From Desulfovibrio sp. ZJ209 (GTDB lineage: Bacteria > Desulfobacterota > Desulfovibrionia > Desulfovibrionales > Desulfovibrionaceae): a stretch of DNA of 64,000 nucleotides. Positions 34,447 through 42,289 of the stretch are shown here, piece after piece. A program made the position numbers and the translations under genes. The notes below the pieces were generated by a model, which saw only the letters and a program-made list of their open reading frames with translations, was not told where the DNA came from and searched no databases. How positions within the stretch are numbered: the first letter of the stretch is position 1; every line of letters begins with the position of its first letter. The DNA is taken from positions 1-64,000 of the forward strand of contig NZ_JAAKEJ010000003.1 in NCBI RefSeq assembly GCF_011039135.1, written 5' to 3'.

Positions 34447-34497
34447 CCCCGAAGCGGCCCGGCGCCGCAGTCCATCCACCCCCGCAAGGAGGCTCGC

Positions 34498-35355
34498 ATG
34501 ACCAGCCAGCTCAAGACCATGTTCCTGCTGGCCCTGCTTTCCGGCATCATCATCGTCCTCGGCGGCCTGCTCGGCGGCCGGAGCGGCGTCATCCTCGCCT
34601 TCGGGCTCGCCATCGTGATGAATGTCGGCAGTTACTGGTATTCGGACAAGATCGTGCTCTCCATGTACCACGCGCGGGAATTGACGCCCGAGGAGGCGCC
34701 CTATTTGCACGACATCGTGGGCGAGCTCGCCCGCAACGCGGGCGTTCCGAAGCCCCGCGTCTGCGTCATCCCCGAGGAGGCGCCCAACGCCTTCGCCACC
34801 GGGCGCGACCCCGCGCATGCCGTCATCGCCGTCACCGAGGGCATTTTGCGCCTCCTCTCCCCCACGGAGCTGCGCGGCGTGGTGGCCCACGAAATGGGCC
34901 ATGTGGTCAACCGCGACATCCTCATCCAGACCGTGGCCGGGGTCATGGCCTCGGCCATCGTGACGCTGGCCAATATCTTCCAGTTCACGGCCCTCTTCGG
35001 CGGCCACCGCGACGGCGAGGGCGGCGGCAACCCCATCGGCGCGCTGGTGCTGGCCCTGCTGGCTCCCATGGCGGCCGGCCTCATCCAGATGGCCATCTCG
35101 CGCTCGCGCGAATTCCTCGCGGACGAGACCGGCGCCCGGCTCTGCGGGCAGCCCCTGGCGCTGGCCGGCGCGCTCTACAAGCTCGGCCAGGCGAGCGGCA
35201 GCATCCCCATGCGCTCCGGCAACCCGAGCACGGCCGAGATGTTCGTCGTGGCGCCGCTCTTCGGGCGCGACGGCGGCGTGGCCAAGCTCTTCAGCACCCA
35301 CCCGCCGCTTGAGGAACGCATCGAGCGCCTGCGCGTCATGGCCGAGCATGGCTAG
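34498..35355 (+). CDS. htpX: Membrane zinc metalloprotease HtpX
   Basis: HtpX degrades misfolded inner-membrane proteins and is part of envelope quality control. The 285-residue protein has two N-terminal helices, the zinc motif HEMGH at 131-135, two more hydrophobic segments, the third ligand region SREFLADETGA, and a late STHPPLEERIERL typical of the family. A strong AAGGAGG site precedes the ATG, and a promoter candidate lies 50 bases upstream. Its last eight bases overlap the start of the small lipoprotein gene, so they are translated in coupled fashion. Confidence 0.93.
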   Translation: MTSQLKTMFLLALLSGIIIVLGGLLGGRSGVILAFGLAIVMNVGSYWYSDKIVLSMYHARELTPEEAPYLHDIVGELARNAGVPKPRVCVIPEEAPNAFATGRDPAHAVIAVTEGILRLLSPTELRGVVAHEMGHVVNRDILIQTVAGVMASAIVTLANIFQFTALFGGHRDGEGGGNPIGALVLALLAPMAAGLIQMAISRSREFLADETGARLCGQPLALAGALYKLGQASGSIPMRSGNPSTAEMFVVAPLFGRDGGVAKLFSTHPPLEERIERLRVMAEHG

Positions 35356-35779
35356 GCCGCTGCGCTGCGCCAAACTGGCCGCGCCGCTTGCGCTTGCCCT
35401 CGCGCTCGCGGGCTGCGGCGGGGGCCGTCAGGAGCCGCCCCTCCAAGCCCCGGTTCCCCCGGAGGACTGCGCCGCGCTCTACGTCGTGGCGCCGGGCAAC
35501 TATATCGTCGACCTCGCCGGGGGCGCGGCCGTGGTGCTGGACCCCTCGGTGCGGGAATTTCCGCTCTTTTGCGCGCCCGAAACCGCCGCAAGGGCCCTTC
35601 AGGCCGGGCAGGATGCCGGGCGCCTCCCGGCTGGCGACTGGCGCGTCTACCGCCTTGAAGGCGGCTTCGCGGAGCTCGTGCAGCCGGCCGAGGCCGGCGG
35701 CCCCAGCCCCTATGCGCTGGCCCGGCGGGCGCGCCTCGCCGACTGGGTGAGCGCCGACGGAAGCGAGGAGGGAAGATGA
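35348..35779 (+). CDS. Small lipoprotein of unknown function
   Basis: The 143-residue protein starts MARPLRCAKLAAPLALALAL and has a lipobox ending at C23 (LALAGC-GGG). The mature part contains two further cysteines (in PPEDCAALY and FPLFCAPE) that could form a disulfide, and no family I recognise. The ATG at 35348 overlaps htpX by eight bases. Upstream in-frame starts lie deep inside htpX and would bury the signal. Its stop overlaps the FkbM gene start (ATGA). Residues after Gly24 have +2 Gly, so the lipoprotein may be sorted to the outer membrane. Confidence 0.7.
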   Translation: MARPLRCAKLAAPLALALALAGCGGGRQEPPLQAPVPPEDCAALYVVAPGNYIVDLAGGAAVVLDPSVREFPLFCAPETAARALQAGQDAGRLPAGDWRVYRLEGGFAELVQPAEAGGPSPYALARRARLADWVSADGSEEGR

Positions 35780-36933
35780 CAGCCAACGCACTGCCCCTGC
35801 TGGAACGCCTCAACGCCGCGCCCCTGCTCAGGCCCTGGGGCCTGCCGCGCTCCGTGCGGGAGGCCTGCTGCATCGTCTGCCACGAGCATCTCGGGTTCGT
35901 GGCGCAGTTCTGCGCCGCGTATCCCAAGCTGGACATCCCGCTCATCGTGGTGCCCGACCTTCCCGAGGGCGCGCCGCGCCGGCTCACGCTGCCCGGCCCC
36001 AGGGCGCGGGAGATACCGCTGCGCGGGGTGGAGCGCCTCGGCACCACGCCCCAGTGGCCGAAAGTCTTTCTCGTGCCCGACCCGGTGATGCTGGCCGCGG
36101 TGTGCCGCCTCATGGCCGCCTATGGCGGGGGCATGCTCTATCTGGAAGGCTTCCGCGAGCCGCCCTTCGGGCTGCGCAAGCCCCTGCCGGACTTTTTCGC
36201 CCGCCACGCGGCGCGGCTCGAGCAGGTGTGCGGCATGCTCGCCGACGAGGCGAGCCGCACCACCTACGCCGCGCGCGTCAAGGCCATCCTCACCGGCGAC
36301 GCGGGTTACCTGCCCGTCACCACGCACGCCGAATACGAGCATCCGCGCATCCGCCCCAAGGCGGGCGACATCATGATCGACGGCGGCGTGTCGGACATGG
36401 TGGGCGCGCAGGTGGCCTTTGCCGAGGCCGTTGGCCCCGAAGGGCGAATCCACGGCTTCGAGCCCATCCCCTGGATGGCGGAAAAGGCGGCCGGGGCGCT
36501 GGCGAAATGGCCGTGGTATACGCTGCACACGGCGGGCCTTGCGGAAAAGCGGGGGCAGGCGGCCTTCGCCTCGTTGCGCGACTCCTCGCATATCTGCGCG
36601 GATCAAGGGGCGGATCAAGGGGGCGCCGGCGAAGGCACGGTACGTTGCGAGCTTGTGAGCATCGACGAGGTGGTGCGAGAGGAGGGGCTTTCGCGCGTGG
36701 ACTGCATCAAGCTGGACGTGGAGGGCGCGGAACTCGACGCCCTGCGCGGCGCCGAAGAGACCATCCGCCGTTTTCGGCCGAGGCTCATCATCTGCCTCTA
36801 CCACAAGCCGGAAGACCTCGTGGCCCTGCCGCTTTTCGTGAAAAGCCTGGTGCCGGACTACCGCCTCGAGGTGGCGCACGCCTCCTGCGGCTTCACGGAC
36901 ACCATCCTTTATGCGGAGGCCCCGGGGGCCTGA
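35776..36933 (+). CDS. FkbM-family SAM-dependent methyltransferase
   Basis: The 385-residue protein has about 190 residues of unassigned N-terminal domain. From there it carries a class I methyltransferase fold of the FkbM type: GDIMIDGGVSDMVGAQ near 196-211 (SAM binding), HGFEPIPWMAEK, a VSIDEVVREEGL strand and the FkbM hallmark DCIKLDVEGAELDALRGAEE. FkbM enzymes methylate hydroxyl groups of sugars or polyketides. A short near-repeat DQGADQGGAG sits near 275. It is coupled to the lipoprotein by a four-base overlap. Proximity to the glycan/megasynthase cluster makes a role in that product possible. Confidence 0.82.
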   Translation: MTANALPLLERLNAAPLLRPWGLPRSVREACCIVCHEHLGFVAQFCAAYPKLDIPLIVVPDLPEGAPRRLTLPGPRAREIPLRGVERLGTTPQWPKVFLVPDPVMLAAVCRLMAAYGGGMLYLEGFREPPFGLRKPLPDFFARHAARLEQVCGMLADEASRTTYAARVKAILTGDAGYLPVTTHAEYEHPRIRPKAGDIMIDGGVSDMVGAQVAFAEAVGPEGRIHGFEPIPWMAEKAAGALAKWPWYTLHTAGLAEKRGQAAFASLRDSSHICADQGADQGGAGEGTVRCELVSIDEVVREEGLSRVDCIKLDVEGAELDALRGAEETIRRFRPRLIICLYHKPEDLVALPLFVKSLVPDYRLEVAHASCGFTDTILYAEAPGA

Positions 36934-36943
36934 ACGGGCTCCG

Positions 36944-38125
36944 CTACCCCGCCAGCTTCGCAAGCGCCTCGCCCACGCGGCCGAGGGCGTCGGCGAGCGT
37001 GTCGTCGGCCACGGCATAGGAGAGGCGCACGCAATTGTCGTCGCCAAAGGCCGCGCCGGGCACGAGCGCCACATGCGCCTCGTCCAGCAGGTAGGAACAG
37101 AGGGCCGTGGAATCGTTGATGGCCCCGCCGTAGAGCGCGCTCACATCCACAAAGAGGTAGAAGGCGCCGTCGGGCCTGGGGCAGACGGCCCTGGGCCAGC
37201 GGGCCACGATGTCCATGGCGAGGTCGCGGCGGCGGCGGAAGGCCTCGCGCATCTCGATGACGCAGTCGTCCGGTCCTTCCAGCGCGGCCAGCGCGGCCTT
37301 TTGCGCCACGGAGCAGACATTGGAGAGGCTGTGCCCCTGGAGCATGGCCATCTTCTTGATGATTTCCGGGTGCGCGGCCAGAAAGCCCACGCGCCAGCCT
37401 GTCATGGCGTAGCTCTTGGCGAGGCCGTTGGCCACGGCCACGAGCTCGGGGCAGTGGGCGAACCATGTGATGGCGCTCGTCATCTGCGCGGGCGGATAGA
37501 CAAGCTGGTCATAGATCTCGTCGGAGAGGACGAAGATATTGCGCGCCAGCGCCCAGCGCATGATCTGCATGAATTCCCGGTCGGCATAGACCGCGCCCGT
37601 GGGATTGTTGGGCGTGTTCAAGATGAGCATGCGCGTCTTTTCCGTGACCGCGTTTTCGAGCATGAGCGGCGTCACCTTGAAGCCCTGGGCCGCGCCGGCA
37701 TGCACTGTCACGGGCACGCCGCCCGCCAGCCGCACCATGTCGGGATAACTCACCCAGTAGGGCGACGGGATAAGCACCTCGTCGCCGGGGTTGATGGTGG
37801 TCTGGATGAGGGTGTAGAGGCATTGCTTGCCGCCCGCGCCGATGATGATGGATTCCGGCGCCACGGGGGTCGCGTAGTGGCGCTCGAAATAGCGGCCGGC
37901 CGCGCGCCTGAGCTCCGGGATGCCGGCCACGGCCGTGTAGCGGGTGAAATTGGCGTCAATGGCGGCCTTGGCCGCTTCCTTGATGTGCCCGGGCGTGGGA
38001 AAGTCCGGCTCGCCCACGGCGAGGCTCGTCACCGCCACGCCCTGCGCCCTGAGCTCCTGCGCCCGGGTGTTGATGGCAAGGGTCAGGGAAGGCTGGATCT
38101 GGCTCAGGCGTTCGGCGATCTGCAT
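36944..38125 (-). CDS. Class I/II pyridoxal-phosphate aminotransferase (aspartate aminotransferase-like)
   Basis: The 393-residue protein has the full class I aminotransferase set: SLAVGEPDFPTPGHIKEA, NTPNNPTGAVY, SDEIYDQLVY, the PLP lysine K237 in ANGLAKSYAMTGWRVGF, and a late R in VRLSYAVADDTL. The subgroup resembles the thermophile/Rhizobium AatA aspartate or multi-substrate aminotransferases. The exact substrate is not decided by sequence. An AGGAG site precedes the ATG. It is convergent with the FkbM gene (11 bases between stops) and divergent from sfsA. Confidence 0.85.
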   Translation of the reverse strand: MQIAERLSQIQPSLTLAINTRAQELRAQGVAVTSLAVGEPDFPTPGHIKEAAKAAIDANFTRYTAVAGIPELRRAAGRYFERHYATPVAPESIIIGAGGKQCLYTLIQTTINPGDEVLIPSPYWVSYPDMVRLAGGVPVTVHAGAAQGFKVTPLMLENAVTEKTRMLILNTPNNPTGAVYADREFMQIMRWALARNIFVLSDEIYDQLVYPPAQMTSAITWFAHCPELVAVANGLAKSYAMTGWRVGFLAAHPEIIKKMAMLQGHSLSNVCSVAQKAALAALEGPDDCVIEMREAFRRRRDLAMDIVARWPRAVCPRPDGAFYLFVDVSALYGGAINDSTALCSYLLDEAHVALVPGAAFGDDNCVRLSYAVADDTLADALGRVGEALAKLAG

Positions 38126-38201
38126 GGCGGGCTCCTGTGGGGATGGGCGGCCAAGGCCGCGCGGATGCCGGTATTTTTAGCAGCTTCATCGGGGGGTGTA
38201 A

Positions 38202-39044
38202 ATGCGGGATGACGCACGCGCAAGCCGCGGGCAGGCGGCGCCGCTCCTGCCGCTTGCGGCCTCGTGCCGCGTGGCGGCTTTCGTGCGGCGGGTCAAGCGC
38301 TTCAGCGTGGAGCTGGACACCGTGAACGGCCCGATCTGGGCGCACAGCAACAATTCCGGCTCCATGCTCGGGCTCACGCGGCCCGGGGCGCCGGTGCTCG
38401 TGTCGCCGGCGGCCGCTCCGGGCCGCAAGCTCCCGTATACGCAGGAGGCGGTCTGGCTCGCCGAGCGCGGCGCGCCCGGCGCAAAGGACGCTTGCGCCAT
38501 GGAAGCCGCCGCGCGCGCCGGGGCGCTCCCCACGGGGCGCGGCTGCTGGGTGGGCGTCAACACCTCAACGCCCAACAGGATGCTGGAAGCGGCCTTCCGC
38601 GCGGGGCGCCTCCCCTTTGCGGCCGGCTATACCCAGCTCCGGCGCGAGGCCAAACGTGGCCAGAGCCGCCTTGACGGCCTTTTCACCGGCCCGGGCCTTG
38701 CGCCGCTGTGGGTGGAGTGCAAAAACGTGACCATGGTGGAGGACGACGCCGCCTGCTTCCCCGATGCGGCGAGCGAGCGCGGCCGCAAGCATTTGCGCGA
38801 GCTCATGGACATCGTGGCCCAGGGGGAACGCGCGGCCATGTTCTACCTCGTGCAGCGGCCCGACGGCCGCTGTTTCGCCCCGGCGGACTTCATCGACCCC
38901 GACTATGCGGCGCTTTTCGCCGAGGCTCTGGCCGCGGGCGTGGAGGTGTATCCCTTCCGCGCGGTGGTGACGCCGGCCGGCATCGACCTCGGGGGCGAGC
39001 TCCCCCTCTTGCCGCGCCTTGCCCTTGGCGCCAAAGCGGGATAG
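38202..39044 (+). CDS. sfsA: SfsA family protein
   Basis: The 280-residue protein has the SfsA pattern: an N-terminal OB-like half ([20 protein letters not shown], then NNSGSMLGL) and a C-terminal restriction-endonuclease-like half ([36 protein letters not shown] and [15 protein letters not shown]). The conserved E-x-K (VECKN) suggests a nucleic-acid enzyme. Its cellular role is not settled; the name comes from sugar fermentation stimulation in Escherichia coli. A GGGGGTG site precedes the ATG. It is followed by paaK 44 bases later. Confidence 0.88.
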   Translation: MRDDARASRGQAAPLLPLAASCRVAAFVRRVKRFSVELDTVNGPIWAHSNNSGSMLGLTRPGAPVLVSPAAAPGRKLPYTQEAVWLAERGAPGAKDACAMEAAARAGALPTGRGCWVGVNTSTPNRMLEAAFRAGRLPFAAGYTQLRREAKRGQSRLDGLFTGPGLAPLWVECKNVTMVEDDAACFPDAASERGRKHLRELMDIVAQGERAAMFYLVQRPDGRCFAPADFIDPDYAALFAEALAAGVEVYPFRAVVTPAGIDLGGELPLLPRLALGAKAG

Positions 39045-39088
39045 CCTGCGCTTTCTCCGCACCGGCCCCCAACCTCCCGGAAGCCGCC

Positions 39089-40390
39089 ATGCCCGACGCC
39101 AAAAGCTCCCGCTTCATCCCCGACCACTCCCCGGAACGCCTGCGCGAGATCCAGCTCCACGGCCTGCGCTGGACACTGGCCCAGGCGCAAAAATCCCCGC
39201 AATACCGCGCCATCCTCGACGGCTGCGGCGTGGGGCCGCTGGACATCAGGAGCCTCGAGGACCTCAGGCGCCTGCCGCTCACCGACGTGGAAGACCTGCG
39301 CCGCGGCTATCCCCTGCCCCTCGTCTGCGTGCCCGAGGAAGAGATCGTGCGCATCCACGCCTCCAGCGGCACCACGGGCAAGCGCAAGATCCTCGCCTAC
39401 ACCAAGGCCGACACCGAGACCTTCAGCCTCCAGATGGCGCGCTGCTACGAGCTCGCCGGGCTCACCCCGGCCGACCGCATGCAGGTGGCCGTGGGTTACG
39501 GCCTGTGGACCGCGGGCGCGGGTTTCCAGCTCGGGAGCGAGCTCTTCGGCATGCTCACCGTGCCGGTGGGCCCGGGCAACCTCGAGATGCACCTCCAGCT
39601 CCTCGCCGACATGGGCGCCACCTGCTTCGGGGCCACGGCCTCCATGGCGCTCCTGCTCGCCGAGGAGGCCGAGCGCGCGGGCCTCACCAAGAAGCTCAGG
39701 CTGCGCAAGGTCATCTGCGGCGCCGAGACGCGCAGCGAGAAGATGCGCCTCGCCATCGAGGAGAAGCTGGGCCTCGAGGGGAGCTACGACATCGCGGGCA
39801 TGACGGAAATGTACGGGCCGGGCACGGCCATCGACTGCGACGCGCATGACGGGCTGCACTACTGGGCGGACCTCTTCATCATCGAAGTGCTCGACCCGCG
39901 GACCCTCGAGCCCGTGCCCGAAGGCGAGGTGGGGGAAATGGTGGTGACGAGCCTCCGCAAGGAGGCCGTGCCGCTCATCCGCTACCGCACGCACGACCTG
40001 ACGCGGCTCATCCCCGGCGAATGCGCCTGCGGGCTTGCCATGCCGAGGCATGACCGCATCCTCGGCCGCTCGGACGACATGATCATCTATCGCGGGGTGA
40101 ACATCTACCCCGGGCAGATCATGGATGTCATCGGGGAATTCCCCGAGCTCGGCGGCGAGTACCAGGTCGAGCTCACGCGCGATGAACGCGGCGTCGACCA
40201 CCTCGCGCTCACCGTGGAGCGGGCCGGCGACGCCACTGCCGGCGGCGACGCGGCGCTGGCCGAGGCCGTGGCCGCGCGCCTGCGCAGCCGCATCCTCGCG
40301 CGCATGGACGTGAAAGTGGCGGATTATGCCAGCCTGCCGCGCACCTTCAGCAAGTCCAAGCGCGTGCTGGACAGGCGCTACGGGAGCTAG
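39089..40390 (+). CDS. paaK: Phenylacetate-CoA ligase family (PaaK-type AMP-forming ligase)
   Basis: The 433-residue ANL-family ligase activates an aryl or other carboxylic acid to its CoA thioester through an adenylate. Visible motifs are SSGTTGKRKI (phosphate loop), AGMTEMYGPGTAIDCD, and the C-terminal RSDDMIIYRGVNIYPGQI with the late catalytic lysine region TFSKSKRVLDRR. In anaerobes related PaaK proteins handle phenylacetate or indoleacetate from amino-acid oxidation. Which one applies cannot be told. The ATG at 39089 is chosen over the very long upstream frame, which overlaps sfsA. Confidence 0.85.
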   Translation: MPDAKSSRFIPDHSPERLREIQLHGLRWTLAQAQKSPQYRAILDGCGVGPLDIRSLEDLRRLPLTDVEDLRRGYPLPLVCVPEEEIVRIHASSGTTGKRKILAYTKADTETFSLQMARCYELAGLTPADRMQVAVGYGLWTAGAGFQLGSELFGMLTVPVGPGNLEMHLQLLADMGATCFGATASMALLLAEEAERAGLTKKLRLRKVICGAETRSEKMRLAIEEKLGLEGSYDIAGMTEMYGPGTAIDCDAHDGLHYWADLFIIEVLDPRTLEPVPEGEVGEMVVTSLRKEAVPLIRYRTHDLTRLIPGECACGLAMPRHDRILGRSDDMIIYRGVNIYPGQIMDVIGEFPELGGEYQVELTRDERGVDHLALTVERAGDATAGGDAALAEAVAARLRSRILARMDVKVADYASLPRTFSKSKRVLDRRYGS

Positions 40391-40453
40391 CGGCAGGGGG
40401 GTTTTCGCGGTGCGGGGCATCATGCCCCCCAGCCGAGCAACCATGGGTGGGCC

Positions 40454-40894
40454 ATGTCCTCTTCGTCATTCGCGCTCTACTGGCCGCTGGCGCTCGTCGT
40501 TTTCGCCAACGTCCTCTACAATCTCTCGGCCAAGTCCGTCCCCCGGGGGTGTTCGCCGTGGACGGTGCTGGTGGTCACCTATCTCACGGCCTCCTTCCTG
40601 TCCTTCGTCTCGTATTTCCTGTTTGAAAAGGACAGGGATTTTCTCGCTTCGCTCGCGCACACGAACTGGACAGGCTTTGTGCTCGGCCTCTCCATGGTGG
40701 GCCTCGAAGTGGGCTATATCTTTATATACAGGACGGGCTGGAAGATCAGCGTGGCCTCGCTGCTCGTGAACGTGCTGCTCGCCGTGCTCCTGCTCTTCAT
40801 CGGGCTCGTTTTCTACCGGGAGCACCTGAATATGCGCCAGCTCGCGGGAATCTGCCTCTGCCTGCTCGGGAGCTTCCTCATCATGCAGGAGTAG
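40454..40894 (+). CDS. Small DMT/EamA-like four-helix membrane protein
   Basis: The 146-residue protein has four to five hydrophobic helices with the layout of half-size drug/metabolite transporters. The first helix contains YNLSAKSVP and the last ends in LAGICLCLLGSFLIMQE, a typical EamA end. Such half-size proteins usually act as dimers. The substrate is unknown. The ribosome site GGTGGG is modest. It stands alone, 63 bases after paaK and 230 bases before the RND genes. Confidence 0.65.
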   Translation: MSSSSFALYWPLALVVFANVLYNLSAKSVPRGCSPWTVLVVTYLTASFLSFVSYFLFEKDRDFLASLAHTNWTGFVLGLSMVGLEVGYIFIYRTGWKISVASLLVNVLLAVLLLFIGLVFYREHLNMRQLAGICLCLLGSFLIMQE

Positions 40895-41000
40895 CGGCGG
40901 CGGGCGTCCCGCCTGATTGCCTCCTCCACCTCCCCGCTCCCCACCCACGCCTGCGCCCGCAATGGCGGGTGCTTCCTCGGGCTTTGCCATTAATCCCGGC

Positions 41001-41017
41001 TTAAGAGTGCATTAAGA
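41001..41017 (+). promoter_or_regulatory. TTAAGA direct repeat upstream of the RND operon
   Basis: TTAAGA occurs at 41001-41006 and 41012-41017, an exact 11-base period typical of tandem sites for OmpR/PhoB-type response regulators. It lies about 110 bases upstream of the adaptor ATG in an otherwise GC-rich spacer. Two repeats are weak evidence. Confidence 0.3.
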
Positions 41018-41124
41018 TTTTATGGCCTTCAGCAGAGCGCGCGGCCTGTGCTAACCTGCGGGAAAATTTCCCGTGGCGGCGCTCGCTCCGCGCGCGGCCG
41101 TCCCCGCAAAGGAAAGGATCGGCC

Positions 41125-42288
41125 ATGAAGCTCCCTGCTGCGTTCATCTCCCTCATGTGTTCCGGGCTGGCCCTCACCCTGGCCGCGTGCGACAGCGCGG
41201 GCCCGGCGCCAGCTGGCGCACCCACTGTGGTCTATAGCCGCCTGACGCCGGAAAGGGTGGAGCTCACCCGGGAATTTCCCGGGCGCGTGACGGCGCGCCG
41301 CATGGCGGAAGTCCGGCCGCAGGTGGGCGGCATCCTGCGCCAAAGGCTGTTTGAGGAGGGGGAGGAAGTCGTCAGGGGGCAGCCGCTCTACAAAATCGAC
41401 GAGGCGCCTTTCCTCGCCGCCTACAAGGAAGCGACCGCGAGGCTGGCCCGGGCCGAATCGCGGGAGGAGGCCGCCCGCAAGCACATGGAGCGCTGCATCC
41501 TGCTCGCGCAAAAGCACGCCGTGCGCCTCAAGGAGCGCGACGACGCCATTGCCGCCTACAGGGAGGTGGAGGCCGAAATAGCGGCAAGCAGGGAGCTTGT
41601 GGAAAAGGCCGCCATCGAGCTTGGCTACGCCACCGTGCGAGCGCCGTTTTCCGGGGTCATCGGCAGGTCGCTCGTCAAAGAGGGCGCGCTGCTCGCAGAA
41701 AATCAGGCTGAGCCGCTTGCCGTCATCACCCAGCTTGACCCGGTCTATGTGGATGTAGCGGTCTCCGCCGCGGACAGGGCCGTGCTTCAGGAGGCGGCGC
41801 GCACGGATAGCCCCGGTGAGGCCGCAAAAACCCTTGCGCGCATCCTGCCTGAAGCCGGGGCGGCGCCTGTGGCACCCGGCGGCAAAACGCTCACCGGGGA
41901 ACTGCTCTTTTCCGAGGCGGAGGTGGATGAGGCGACCGGCACTGTCATAACGCGCGTCCGCTGCTACAACCCGCAGCGGCTGCTCCTGCCCGGCATGTTT
42001 GTGCGGGCGCGCCTGCCCCTGGGCACGCTGGAGGAGGCCCTTGTGATCCCCCAGCGCAGCGTCGCCCGGGATACCCGCAACCGCCCCGTGGTCTTTGTGC
42101 TGGTGCCGGAACAGGAGGGCCTCTTCCGCCTTGAGGAGCGCCATGTGGATCTGCAAACGGCCCATGAGGGGAAGTGGCTGGTCACGGGCGGCCTCAAGGC
42201 GGGGGAGCTGCTGCTTGTGGAGGGCCTGCACAACGCGCGGCACGGGCGTCTCGTAAGGGGGGAACCCCGCAAAGGAGCCGGAGGCTAG
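41125..42288 (+). CDS. RND efflux periplasmic adaptor lipoprotein (MexA/AcrA-like)
   Basis: The 387-residue protein has a lipobox ending at C22 (LALTLAAC-DSAG), first lipoyl half GRVTARRMAEVRPQVGGIL, a helical hairpin (about 95-155), second half GYATVRAPFSGVIGRS, and the barrel and membrane-proximal domains (GKTLTGELLFSEAEVDEATGTV). It links the RND pump to an outer-membrane channel. The pump gene starts two bases after its stop. No outer-membrane factor follows; the TolC-like gene at 21984 or one outside the window may serve. Confidence 0.9.
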   Translation: MKLPAAFISLMCSGLALTLAACDSAGPAPAGAPTVVYSRLTPERVELTREFPGRVTARRMAEVRPQVGGILRQRLFEEGEEVVRGQPLYKIDEAPFLAAYKEATARLARAESREEAARKHMERCILLAQKHAVRLKERDDAIAAYREVEAEIAASRELVEKAAIELGYATVRAPFSGVIGRSLVKEGALLAENQAEPLAVITQLDPVYVDVAVSAADRAVLQEAARTDSPGEAAKTLARILPEAGAAPVAPGGKTLTGELLFSEAEVDEATGTVITRVRCYNPQRLLLPGMFVRARLPLGTLEEALVIPQRSVARDTRNRPVVFVLVPEQEGLFRLEERHVDLQTAHEGKWLVTGGLKAGELLLVEGLHNARHGRLVRGEPRKGAGG

Positions 42289-42289
42289 C

